A stretch of DNA of 15,079 nt from contig JAEDGQ010000042.1 in assembly GCA_016297415.1 (NCBI GenBank), forward strand, positions 1 to 15,079, written 5' to 3'. The position numbers and the translations under genes are program-made. The stretch comes from Treponema sp. (GTDB taxonomy: Bacteria; Spirochaetota; Spirochaetia; Treponematales; Treponemataceae). The notes beneath the pieces were generated by a model. That model was not told the origin of the DNA, searched no databases, and saw only the letters and a list, made by a program, of their open reading frames with translations. Shown here piece by piece: positions 6,954 to 13,878 of the stretch (the first letter of the stretch is position 1; the number at the start of each line of letters is the position of its first letter).

Positions 6954-6982
6954 ATTTTATCATACTGAGAAAGGGATTTAAA
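6954..6982 (-). promoter_or_regulatory. Promoter of glgX, probably giving a leaderless mRNA
   Basis: On the minus strand TTTAAA (6977-6982, 4/6 match to the -35 consensus) and TAAAAT (6954-6959) are separated by exactly 17 bases. The ATG begins six bases after the -10, where transcription would normally start. No ribosome-binding site fits between them. Confidence 0.5.
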
Positions 6983-7033
6983 TATATTTTTCTGTTACGC
7001 GGGAAAGAGGCTTCTCCTTTTTATTATAACCTG

Positions 7034-7136
7034 ACCGGATTGGAGCCACGGCGAAGCCGTTCTGGAGTGGAGGTGTCCTGACACCGGAACGGAAGAATGG
7101 AGCGAAAGCGGAATGGCGGAAAGCCCGTCGCGATAA
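7034..7136 (+). repeat. REP-like intergenic element in the glgX/era divergent gap
   Basis: The GC-rich element reads CCGGATTGGAGC, then an ACGGC/GCCGT stem with a GAA triloop (7048-7060). Next come a GGTGT/ACACC stem enclosed by CGTTC/GAACG arms, the core GGAGCGAAAGCGGAA (7099-7113), and GGAAAGCC. The same order of blocks occurs at 13662-13760 (minus) and in looser form at 8801-8876. The element separates two divergent genes and is not coding. Confidence 0.8.
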
Positions 7137-7166
7137 ATGTCTGCTAGTCCAAAATTAAAAAAATCG

Positions 7167-7174
7167 GATAAAAT
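7167..7174 (+). promoter_or_regulatory. -10-like box of era
   Basis: GATAAAAT ends six bases before the era ATG, exactly as in front of glgX. No Shine-Dalgarno is present. No convincing -35 is seen at 16-18 bases upstream, so only the -10 is called. Confidence 0.4.
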
Positions 7175-7180
7175 AAAAAT

Positions 7181-8107
7181 ATGATTGAAAATACTGAAAT
7201 TGAAAACGAACTGCCACCTGTTGGCGACAAAACTGCACTTGTAACTATTATTGGCCGCCCTTCTGCCGGAAAATCCACTTTTTTGAATACTGCTTCAGGC
7301 GAAATGATTAGCATTGTAAGTGCCATTCCTCAGACAACCAGAAACGCAATCAAAGGAATTGTAAACACTTCTCTGGGTCAGCTTGTTTTTGTAGATACAC
7401 CGGGATATCACGAATCTGATAAAAAAATGAACCTCCGCATGAGAAACATTGTTGCAGATCAGCTGGCAAACGCTGATGCAATTCTTTATGTAGTGGACTC
7501 TACCCGTGCTTGCGGTGATGAAGAAAAACTTATTACTGCCCTCATTAAAGGACACGAAAAAAAGACTGTTGTGGCCGTAAATAAAATAGATGAAAAAAGC
7601 AGTAACCCTGGCCATGTGCGAAGTTTTCTTAAACAGCAGCTTCCTGACTTAAATCAGGCTGCCATTCTTGATGCTTCTGCAAAGGAAGACAAGGGTATTA
7701 ATGAAGTTCTTAAGGCTCTTTATGAACTGGCACCTGTTGCTCCTCACCTTTACCCTGAGGAATTTTATACTGATCAGGAAGTTGATTTTAGAATTGCGGA
7801 AGTTATTCGTGAACAGGCTATTAATCGTCTGGATCAGGAAATTCCTCACTGCGTTTATGTTCAGATTGCAGATATGGAAATGCGTTCACCTACAAAAATG
7901 TGGTGCCGTGCCTTTTTGTGTGTTGAAAAAGAAAGTCAGAAAGGTATCGTAATCGGAAAAGGTGCCCAGATGATTAAAACAATCCGTGTTGAATCAATTA
8001 AACAGCTGAGAAAACTTTTTGATTACAAGATTGACCTGGATCTGCAGGTTAAGGTAGACAAAAACTGGAGGCAAAACGATATCCGCCTCGACAAACTCCT
8101 TAAATAG
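7181..8107 (+). CDS. era: GTPase Era, 16S rRNA-binding ribosome-assembly factor
   Basis: Era binds the 3' end of 16S rRNA through its KH domain and acts as a GTP-controlled checkpoint in 30S subunit maturation at the inner membrane/cytoplasm. The protein is 308 residues, the usual length. The G motifs are all present: G1 GRPSAGKS (25-32), the G2 region PQTTRN (50-55), G3 DTPG (72-75), G4 NKID (134-137) and G5 SAK (166-168). The C-terminal KH domain has VIGKGAQMIKTI (257-268) and ends in the family signature KVDKNWRQND (291-300). The ATG at 7181 has no Shine-Dalgarno but a -10-like box six bases upstream. It is transcribed away from glgX and is followed after 23 bases by a three-copy GC-rich repeat; no conventional terminator is seen before that repeat. 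Confidence 0.96.
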   Translation: MIENTEIENELPPVGDKTALVTIIGRPSAGKSTFLNTASGEMISIVSAIPQTTRNAIKGIVNTSLGQLVFVDTPGYHESDKKMNLRMRNIVADQLANADAILYVVDSTRACGDEEKLITALIKGHEKKTVVAVNKIDEKSSNPGHVRSFLKQQLPDLNQAAILDASAKEDKGINEVLKALYELAPVAPHLYPEEFYTDQEVDFRIAEVIREQAINRLDQEIPHCVYVQIADMEMRSPTKMWCRAFLCVEKESQKGIVIGKGAQMIKTIRVESIKQLRKLFDYKIDLDLQVKVDKNWRQNDIRLDKLLK

Positions 8108-8130
8108 TTTATTGGAGAAGAAAAAACACA

Positions 8131-8746
8131 GGCTCACGCGGGGAACCTGGATTCCTGCACCGATTCGCTTTGGGGGTAGAATTCCTGGAGGCGAACGCTC
8201 AAAATGTGCAGGCCTCCAGAACCCCCGCTCCGCCTGTGTTTTTTTTGCCTTTGCCCCCTTGCGGCGGTTGTCGGACTTAAAGGAGCGGGATTTTCTGGAA
8301 AAATGACGGGCTGGTAATTCCGGGATTTATTTTCTGTAAAGGCTCACGCGGGGAACCTGGATTCCTGCACCGATTCGCTTTTAGGGTAGAATTCCTGAAG
8401 GTGAACGCTCAAAATGTGCAGGTTTCCAGAACCCCCGCTCCGCCTGTGTTTTTTGTGCCTCTGACCCCTTGCGGCGGTTGTCGGGCTTAAGGGAGCGGGA
8501 TTTTCCAGAAAATGACAGGCTGGTAATTCCGGGATTTATTTTCTGTAAAGGCTCCCCCGGGGAACCTGGATTCCTGCACCGATTCGCTTTGGGGGTAGAA
8601 TTCCTGGAGGCGAACGCTCAAAATGTGCAGGCCTCCAGAACCCCCGCTCCGCCTGTGTTTTTTGTGCCTCTGACCCCTTGCGGCGGTTGTGGGGCTTAAG
8701 GGAGCGGGATTTTCTGGAAAAATGACGGTCTGGTAATTCCGGGATT
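8131..8746 (+). repeat. Three tandem ~210-bp GC-rich repeats, each with a long compound hairpin
   Basis: Copies start at 8131, 8341 and 8550; the third ends near 8746. Each unit can form a long imperfect stem. In copy 1 this is AACACAGGC (8126-8134) with GCCTGTGTT (8232-8240), then GCGGGG/CCCCGC, CTGGA/TCCAG, CCTGCAC/GTGCAGG and TTCGC/GCGAA from outside inwards. Two competing pairings exist: a local CTGGAGGC/GCCTCCAG stem, and CCCGCTCC with GGAGCGGG about 50 bases downstream. Differences in copy 2 leave more pairs intact in plus-sense RNA (wobbles) than in minus-sense. Open frames on both strands cross copies but are low-complexity, lack ribosome sites and shift between copies, so I do not call genes. 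The array follows era and precedes a lipoprotein, both plus strand. Confidence 0.88.
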
Positions 8747-8800
8747 TTTTTGTTTTTTTTCTTAGGTTCAATTTCGTGTATTTGATTTACAAACCGTGGC

Positions 8801-8876
8801 AAGGATTGTAAGGGCTGGCAAAGCCAGTTCCGAAGCGGAGCGAAGGAATGAAGCGATAGCGGAACCCTGAAAAGCC
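8801..8876 (+). repeat. REP-like intergenic element before the small lipoprotein
   Basis: AAGGATTGTAAGG is followed by a CTGGC/GCCAG stem with an AAA triloop (8815-8827). Then GTTCCG and CGGAAC arms enclose AGCGGAGCGAAGGAATGAAGC, and the element ends with AAAAGCC. Block order matches the elements at 7034 and 13662, with the first stem changed on both sides. No open frame here is credible. Confidence 0.7.
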
Positions 8877-9034
8877 TGTTTTTTGCGAAGCGAAAAGCCA
8901 CCCAAAGAATAAAAACTTAAAACTCGACATTTGTCCTCTTAGTCTTTTCTTATTTTTCTCTTACTGTGTTTTAAGGTATGTAATTTCCCTTCGTGTCATT
9001 ATTTAATTACAAGCTCAGATACAGGAGATTCGTT

Positions 9035-9412
9035 ATGAAAAAGATTTATAGTTTAGTTTTTATGCTTATGGCTGCATTTATGCTTTCAAGCTGTATTATT
9101 GTTACAGAAGACGGAACTGTTTCAATTGAAAACAGGGACAAAGACCGCTCTGCTTACATCAGCAAAGTTGAATATCAGGAAGAAAACTCATACTGCTGGA
9201 ATGAATGCTGGAGATACACAGCTTTACATACAGATTCAGATATAAACTTTTCACTTACTTCTGGTTATTACAAGCTTCGTGTTACAGTAATCTATCCAAA
9301 ATATGACGGATACAGAGATTACTATGACACCTTTGAAAGCGAGAATTACCGCTATATCAGCTCTTTCAGTGACACAGTTTATATCTTTGATGGAGAATAT
9401 CTTTATCAGTAA
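9035..9412 (+). CDS. Small lipoprotein of unknown function
   Basis: I do not recognise the family. The protein is 125 residues. Residues 1-19 form a signal peptide and the lipobox LSSC gives lipidated Cys20, so it should be membrane-anchored and exposed to the periplasm or surface. The mature part is rich in Tyr, Ser and charged residues with alternating strand-like segments (SAYISKVEY, YYKLRVTVIY, DTVYIFDGEYLY), suggesting a small all-beta domain. It contains two Cys in SYCWNECW that could pair. I choose the ATG at 9035 because AGGAG lies seven bases upstream; a Met at 8993 would put 14 residues before the signal peptide without a ribosome site. Its TAA directly abuts the stop codon of the convergent aroDE gene. 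No clear promoter was found in the 150 bases upstream. Confidence 0.82.
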   Translation: MKKIYSLVFMLMAAFMLSSCIIVTEDGTVSIENRDKDRSAYISKVEYQEENSYCWNECWRYTALHTDSDINFSLTSGYYKLRVTVIYPKYDGYRDYYDTFESENYRYISSFSDTVYIFDGEYLYQ

Positions 9413-10903
9413 TTAAACAAGCTGACTGAACAGTTCAAACTGAGCATCGCCCTGATAACGGAGCATGCTCAATCCGTTGCAGACACTACATCCCGAAGCG
9501 TCTGCACGGGCCATTACTGGTGTTACTTCCGGTGAGTAAACAATATCGTAAATCAATTCATTTCCAGTAAAGTCATAGAACCAGATCGGATCATTGTCCT
9601 GATTAGACTGTTCTGTAGAACCCATGCCTTTTGATGTTGTCTGAACAATAATATCAGAATACTTTCTGAGTTTTTCCAGACTTTCTGGCCCCAGAGTTGC
9701 ATATTCAAAACCATATTTTTCAGCAATCAGGCGGGCCTTTGCCAGAGTTCTGTTAAATACACAGGCCTTTGCACCGAGAGCTTTAATTTCGTATGCAATT
9801 GCGCGGCTTGCACCACCGGCACCAATAATTGCAACTTTCTTTCCTTTAAGATTTTTAAGCCCCGAAAATTCCAGAAGTGCTTTTTCAAAACCGATTGCAT
9901 CAGTGTTGTAACCTTTCCAGCTGTTACCATCCCGAATTACAGTATTGCAGGCACCGATTGCATCTGCTTTTTTATCAATGTTTTTGAGAAGAGGAATAAC
10001 AGCTTCTTTGTGAGGAATTGTTACGGAGAAACCTTTTACATCAAGAACTTTTGCAAATTCCATGGCATCGTCAATGGATTCTGATTTGAATGGAATATAA
10101 ACTGCATTCATCTTGTTCTGAGAAAATGCTGTGTTATGAAGTTCCGGACTTGAAGTTACCTTTAAAGGGTAACCTGTAATTCCGAAGATTTTTGTGTCTT
10201 TGTCAATTGAACGGAAATGATAAACGCTGTCCAGAGTGAATGGATCTGTATGTCCGATTTCAAGAAGATTTCCAAGAAGTTCTGCCGGGCTTGTGTAAGA
10301 AAGATAAGAATGAAGTCTTTCTGAAAGAATACGGGTTGGAAGTCCGAGAGGTCCCATAGCACAGAGAATCTGTTCGCTGTCTTTCCACTGTTCTGCAAGC
10401 TGGAACACTTTTGTTACATCCTGAAGAGTATGTGGCATAAAAGCGATTTTTGGAATTTCGTAACCTGTTTTACGAAGACTGTCAAATTTGGCAACAATGT
10501 CTTCAACAGGATTTTCCATATTGTGATATGAACGGATAATTTTTGTACCAAAAGCCTGTGCAGCGTCTTCAAGACTTGGAATGTGATAATCTTCTTCAAA
10601 GTCTACATAAGCAAAATTCTTTTTAGGATCATCATCTGCAAAAGCCAGTCCTCTTGCAAAAAGCATTGTACGGCTTGATTCACCTTCAACATACTGACCG
10701 CCATCAATTTTGCGGCGGATTGTCAGAATTACAGGCACATCAACCATCGAAGGAAAATCCCGGATTTTAAGGCGTTCATCCTGTTCAAGAAAGTCAACAC
10801 GAAGTTCAACAATATCAATATAATTCTTGTATTTTTCTACAATAGAAACATCTTCTGCAAGAGTCTTTCCTGTAACACAGAGACAAACTAAAGGTCTGGA
10901 CAT
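9413..10903 (-). CDS. aroDE: Bifunctional 3-dehydroquinate dehydratase (type I) / shikimate dehydrogenase
   Basis: This fused enzyme performs steps three and four of the shikimate pathway: 3-dehydroquinate to 3-dehydroshikimate, then NADPH-dependent reduction to shikimate, towards aromatic amino acids. Of its 496 residues, about 1-225 are AroD. RSYHN holds His127, and PKIAFMPHT holds Lys152, the expected Schiff-base lysine. AroE covers about 236-496. The shikimate site is at GYPLKVTSSPELHN (244-257), the catalytic Lys299 in VTIPHKE, Asn320 in GACNTV and Asp335 in GYNTDAIGF. The dinucleotide fold GAGGASRAI is at 361-369, and FNRTLAKA (383-390) is the usual NADP-preferring motif. The HSxSP form of the substrate loop is altered to VTSSP. 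AGGAA lies seven bases before the ATG. It is the last gene of the def-fmt-PASTA-aroDE run, 17 bases after the PASTA gene. Confidence 0.96.
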   Translation of the reverse strand: MSRPLVCLCVTGKTLAEDVSIVEKYKNYIDIVELRVDFLEQDERLKIRDFPSMVDVPVILTIRRKIDGGQYVEGESSRTMLFARGLAFADDDPKKNFAYVDFEEDYHIPSLEDAAQAFGTKIIRSYHNMENPVEDIVAKFDSLRKTGYEIPKIAFMPHTLQDVTKVFQLAEQWKDSEQILCAMGPLGLPTRILSERLHSYLSYTSPAELLGNLLEIGHTDPFTLDSVYHFRSIDKDTKIFGITGYPLKVTSSPELHNTAFSQNKMNAVYIPFKSESIDDAMEFAKVLDVKGFSVTIPHKEAVIPLLKNIDKKADAIGACNTVIRDGNSWKGYNTDAIGFEKALLEFSGLKNLKGKKVAIIGAGGASRAIAYEIKALGAKACVFNRTLAKARLIAEKYGFEYATLGPESLEKLRKYSDIIVQTTSKGMGSTEQSNQDNDPIWFYDFTGNELIYDIVYSPEVTPVMARADASGCSVCNGLSMLRYQGDAQFELFSQLV

Positions 10904-10920
10904 ATTCTAATTCCTTAATT

Positions 10921-12012
10921 CTATTTATTTACACTAATACGTTTCATTTCTTTTCCAGAAACCCGGAGAATAAGTTCACTTCCGGCTGGAACAGCGTATG
11001 GAACTGTAAAATTGCCGCCTGTATGATTAAGGGCAACAATCTGATAACGCTGACCGTTCTTTTCAATGCATTCAACAGTCATTGCTACAGGGTATGGATA
11101 TTCGTTGAGTTTTGTCTGGAAAATTCCATAAACATTGTCATCCGGCGATTTTACAGGAAGACCAAGTTCAACAGAAACACGCTGATAATTAGGCACAAAT
11201 TCTGTATCAAAAGTTTCCTGATTAAGAACAACAGCATCTACATCCTTATTGCGTGAATCAGGAAGAATAGAAGCTGTAAAATCAAAAACAATCTTTGAAG
11301 AAGCCATAATTCCCAGTACTTCCTGGATATTTTTTCCAATAATACGAGGAACTCTGGTTTTATCAAAACTTGGACCACGGCTTACAACAAGCTGTACTTT
11401 TACATTACCGTCAATTTTTGTACCAGGAGCAGGAAACTGTTCAAGAATTGTGCCTGCTTCAGAAAGATCTGCTTTATAAACAGGATCTGCCAGCTGAATA
11501 ACAGAACCTCTGCGGTCTCCTGTTACCATTGTTGCAAGATCAATTTTAACTGCATCATAATTCTGTCCGATGTAGTTTCCAACTTCTTTTACAAGGTTAC
11601 CAAGACTAACAGTAAGGGTTACGCGGGCTCCGGCCTTAACAATGGCACCTGCATCAGGCGACTGATTAAGAATTGTTCCTGCAGGCTGCTGATCATGTTT
11701 GAGCTGAACTTTTGGATAAAGTTCCTTAATCTGCATCTCAATAAGAGCCTGTGGCAGTTCTTTTCCTTCAACCTGTGGAACGAGAACTTTTTCGTGTCCC
11801 TGAACAGTAACAAAGAATACTAAAAGACAAACAAGTCCCATAAGTACAACGGCAGAACCAATCAGCACATAGAGATATTTTCCATTTGCTTCCAGTCCCT
11901 TCATACCGTTTTCAAAACTTACGCGGCAATCCTGAATGTTGAAATTTTTAATCTTTTCCCAGATTTTTAATCCCAGTTCTTTAAGCTTACTTTTAATTTT
12001 TTTTGTATCCAT
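10921..12012 (-). CDS. Membrane-anchored PASTA-domain protein
   Basis: PASTA domains are extracytoplasmic modules best known for binding muropeptides or beta-lactams in Ser/Thr kinases and penicillin-binding proteins. This 363-residue protein has a basic N-terminus, a single transmembrane segment at about 48-70 (YVLIGSAVVLMGLVCLLVFF) and three PASTA-like repeats at roughly 74-137, 139-213 and 219-285. Each shows a VPxxxGK-like opening or an SxxPxxG motif (NQSPDAG, EQFPAPG). A C-terminal beta segment follows. It has no kinase or transpeptidase domain, so it resembles a free-standing cell-wall sensor or scaffold. The start at 12012 is preferred over a Met at 12075, which lies inside fmt and has no ribosome site; a weak AGGAAA precedes the chosen start. 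It sits 28 bases after fmt and 17 before aroDE, implying co-transcription. The precise role is unknown. Confidence 0.9.
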   Translation of the reverse strand: MDTKKIKSKLKELGLKIWEKIKNFNIQDCRVSFENGMKGLEANGKYLYVLIGSAVVLMGLVCLLVFFVTVQGHEKVLVPQVEGKELPQALIEMQIKELYPKVQLKHDQQPAGTILNQSPDAGAIVKAGARVTLTVSLGNLVKEVGNYIGQNYDAVKIDLATMVTGDRRGSVIQLADPVYKADLSEAGTILEQFPAPGTKIDGNVKVQLVVSRGPSFDKTRVPRIIGKNIQEVLGIMASSKIVFDFTASILPDSRNKDVDAVVLNQETFDTEFVPNYQRVSVELGLPVKSPDDNVYGIFQTKLNEYPYPVAMTVECIEKNGQRYQIVALNHTGGNFTVPYAVPAGSELILRVSGKEMKRISVNK

Positions 12013-12040
12013 TGTTTTTTCCTGAATAATGAATTGCAGT

Positions 12041-13030
12041 TTATCGTAACACAGCGCCGATAAAGTTTCGAGCACCGTTCAAAAATGATTTATAATCCAT
12101 AGCTTTTTTGCCCTGAAGCTGAAGTTCAGAAACAACAAGCACAGTTCCCTGACCGCAGGCAATTTCAATTCCAACAGCTTTCCTGTAAGGAAGAACAGTT
12201 CCACACTCCAGGTCAGTTTTTTCATCAGAAACCCGGGCTTTAAGAATCAGAACCCTTCCACCGTTAAACTCTGCAGAACACAAAGGCCACGGAGTATAAG
12301 CACGAATCTGTCTGTCTATTTCTGTAGCAGTACGGCTCCAGTCAATAATTCCGTCTTCTTTTTTTAAGAAGGGAGTATAGCTGGATTCTCCTTTCTGAGC
12401 CTCTCCTTCAAGTTTACCTTCTGCACAGGCTTTTTTAAGAACTTCAATCAGAAGTCTGCTTCCCGTTTCAGAAACAGCACTGGAACCACTCAGCCCGTCA
12501 GAAGACAGAACAGCATCTCCATCCATAAGGCTTAAAGTAGTTTCGCATCCATCAAGATCAATAAATTCCTGTGCAAGAATATCACCTTCATCAGTTTTTA
12601 AGGCCAGTTTCTGCACAGAAACTCCAAGACGGCTTTCACCGTTTAAGATTGCAGCAGGAACAGGAGTACAGCCTCTGTAAGCAGGCAAAGCTGACGGATG
12701 GAGATTAATACCACCCAGAGGAAACATTCCCAGAAACTTAGGTCCGAAAATCCGGCCATAATCAAAAGAAACAAGAAGATCACAGCCAAGAGGCGCCACA
12801 GCTTCCCTCGCTTCTGCCATAAGATGATCAAACTCAAAAACAGGAATCCCTGCGGCAGAAGCCACCGACGCAACTTCAGTAGGAATCAGATCAGAACGGC
12901 GGCCCTTTGCAGACGGAGGATTAGTCAAAACACCTGCAATTTCCAGCCCTTCAACAGAAGCCGACGCGTCAATAAGCTTTTTAAGAACCACAGCCGAAGC
13001 CAGAGGAGAGCCAGCGTAAAGAATCTTCAT
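12041..13030 (-). CDS. fmt: Methionyl-tRNA formyltransferase
   Basis: Fmt adds a formyl group from 10-formyltetrahydrofolate to initiator Met-tRNA. The protein is 329 residues. The N-terminal Rossmann-like formyltransferase domain has SFDYGRIF (88-95), INLHPSALPAYRGCTPVPAAIL (108-129) with catalytic Asn109 and His111, and Asp150 in the TDEGDIL segment. The C-terminal OB-like domain covers about 225-329 (RQIRAYTPWPLCSAEF). Between ETTLSLMD and ETGSRLL is a roughly 17-residue Ser/Gly/Asp-rich stretch that common Fmt sequences lack. The ATG overlaps the def stop by one base (TAATG), so translation is probably coupled. Pairing with def is the classical arrangement: one enzyme adds the formyl group, the other removes it. 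Confidence 0.96.
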   Translation of the reverse strand: MKILYAGSPLASAVVLKKLIDASASVEGLEIAGVLTNPPSAKGRRSDLIPTEVASVASAAGIPVFEFDHLMAEAREAVAPLGCDLLVSFDYGRIFGPKFLGMFPLGGINLHPSALPAYRGCTPVPAAILNGESRLGVSVQKLALKTDEGDILAQEFIDLDGCETTLSLMDGDAVLSSDGLSGSSAVSETGSRLLIEVLKKACAEGKLEGEAQKGESSYTPFLKKEDGIIDWSRTATEIDRQIRAYTPWPLCSAEFNGGRVLILKARVSDEKTDLECGTVLPYRKAVGIEIACGQGTVLVVSELQLQGKKAMDYKSFLNGARNFIGAVLR

Positions 13031-13608
13031 TATTTATCAGCCTTTTTAGCCATTTTGGCAGCAATTTTAGCCGCAATAGAAGCAGCTTTGCGGGCCTTGT
13101 CAGCTTCCCTTTTTGCCGCTCTTTCAAGGCGTTTAGCCATCTTATCAGTAACTTTAGCCGCAAATTCAGGATTTCCGTGATCAATGAAAACAACACCATC
13201 AAGATGATCATTTTCGTGCTGAATAATACGGGCAAGAAGACCATCAGCTTCTACTGTAAAAGGTTTTCCAAATTCATTTAAAGCAGAACAGGTAACTTTT
13301 GCAGGACGACGAATACTTTCGTTGAATCCAGGAAGAGAAAGACATCCTTCTTCGTAATCACAAAGTTCATTGCTAGTAGCAACAATCTGAGGATTAACAA
13401 AAACACGGCGAACACCATCATCAGCCGTTAAAACAAAAAACCGCTTTGAAATTCCGACCTGAGGAGCAGCAAGCCCCACCCCGTCAGCTTCGTCCATAGT
13501 TTCAAACATTTCCGCAAAAAGACTGCGCATTTCGTCATTGATTTCAGAAGGCTCAACAGGAGCACATTTCTGACGAATAACATCTTCACCAAGTTTGTAA
13601 ATTTTCAT
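13030..13608 (-). CDS. def: Peptide deformylase
   Basis: Def removes the N-formyl group from nascent peptides at the ribosome exit, using a metal ion. The protein is 192 residues. All three signature motifs are present: GVGLAAPQVG (43-52), EGCLSLPG (87-94) with the metal-binding Cys89, and QHENDHLDG (130-138) with metal ligands His131 and His135 and catalytic Glu132. Residues 154-192 form an unusual Lys/Ala/Arg-rich tail predicted to be a long basic helix, longer than in typical bacterial deformylases. The C-terminal helix of E. coli deformylase binds the ribosome, so the tail may strengthen ribosome contact. No clear Shine-Dalgarno precedes the ATG. It appears to be the first gene of the def-fmt-PASTA-aroDE operon. 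Confidence 0.96.
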   Translation of the reverse strand: MKIYKLGEDVIRQKCAPVEPSEINDEMRSLFAEMFETMDEADGVGLAAPQVGISKRFFVLTADDGVRRVFVNPQIVATSNELCDYEEGCLSLPGFNESIRRPAKVTCSALNEFGKPFTVEADGLLARIIQHENDHLDGVVFIDHGNPEFAAKVTDKMAKRLERAAKREADKARKAASIAAKIAAKMAKKADK

Positions 13609-13661
13609 AATACATTAAGTTACCACAAAAAAAGATAAATTTAAATAAGGAGCGAGGACCT

Positions 13662-13760
13662 TATCTCACCGGCTTTCCGCACTTCCGCTTTCGCTCCATT
13701 TCAGGCAGCCGGCCTTCCCTCCGTCTGCCTGAAACGCCTCCGGCGGTGCTCCAATCCGGG
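13662..13760 (-). repeat. REP-like intergenic element upstream of def
   Basis: Read on the minus strand the blocks are CCCGGATTGGAGC, a CGCC/GGCG stem with GGA triloop (13735-13745), a 10-bp stem TTTCAGGCAG with its complement (13699-13708 and 13725-13734), the core GGAGCGAAAGCGGAA and GGAAAGCCGG. Both end blocks match the element at 7034, while the central stem is a different insert. The open frame crossing it is not coding. Confidence 0.8.
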
Positions 13761-13878
13761 CTAAGCCTCTTTTTTATAAAATGTTTTATTTTTTCAGCGG
13801 GTACAAAACTGCATTTTTGGGCATTTTTTTCATATCGATGCAAATAACAATAGTGAAAAGCCGCATTTTAGAAAAATT
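13761..13878. other. AT-rich gap between the REP-like element and the hairpin series; nothing certain
   Basis: This stretch has T-rich runs (for example around 13768-13797) and no open frame, clear promoter or hairpin that I can support. It may contain divergent regulatory sequence for def or the nuclease-like gene. Confidence 0.4.

Noticed and set aside
8112..8901. Open frames on both strands of the 210-bp repeats, up to 121 codons
   Set aside because: They recur with each copy, start without ribosome sites and have Pro/Arg-rich low-complexity content. Changes between copies follow pairing rather than codons.
8993..9034. Earlier Met for the small lipoprotein
   Set aside because: It would bury the signal peptide behind 14 residues and has no Shine-Dalgarno; AGGAG fits the ATG at 9035.
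9380..9450. Bidirectional terminator between the lipoprotein and aroDE
   Set aside because: Only a very short GAAC-GTTC palindrome is present, without a stable stem or T-run.
12013..12075. Earlier Met for the PASTA protein
   Set aside because: It overlaps the end of fmt, has no ribosome site and adds an uncharacteristic segment before the basic N-terminus.
13661..13843. 60-codon minus-strand open frame upstream of def
   Set aside because: It lies mainly within a REP-like element, and the translated sequence is Arg-rich with no resemblance to a protein.
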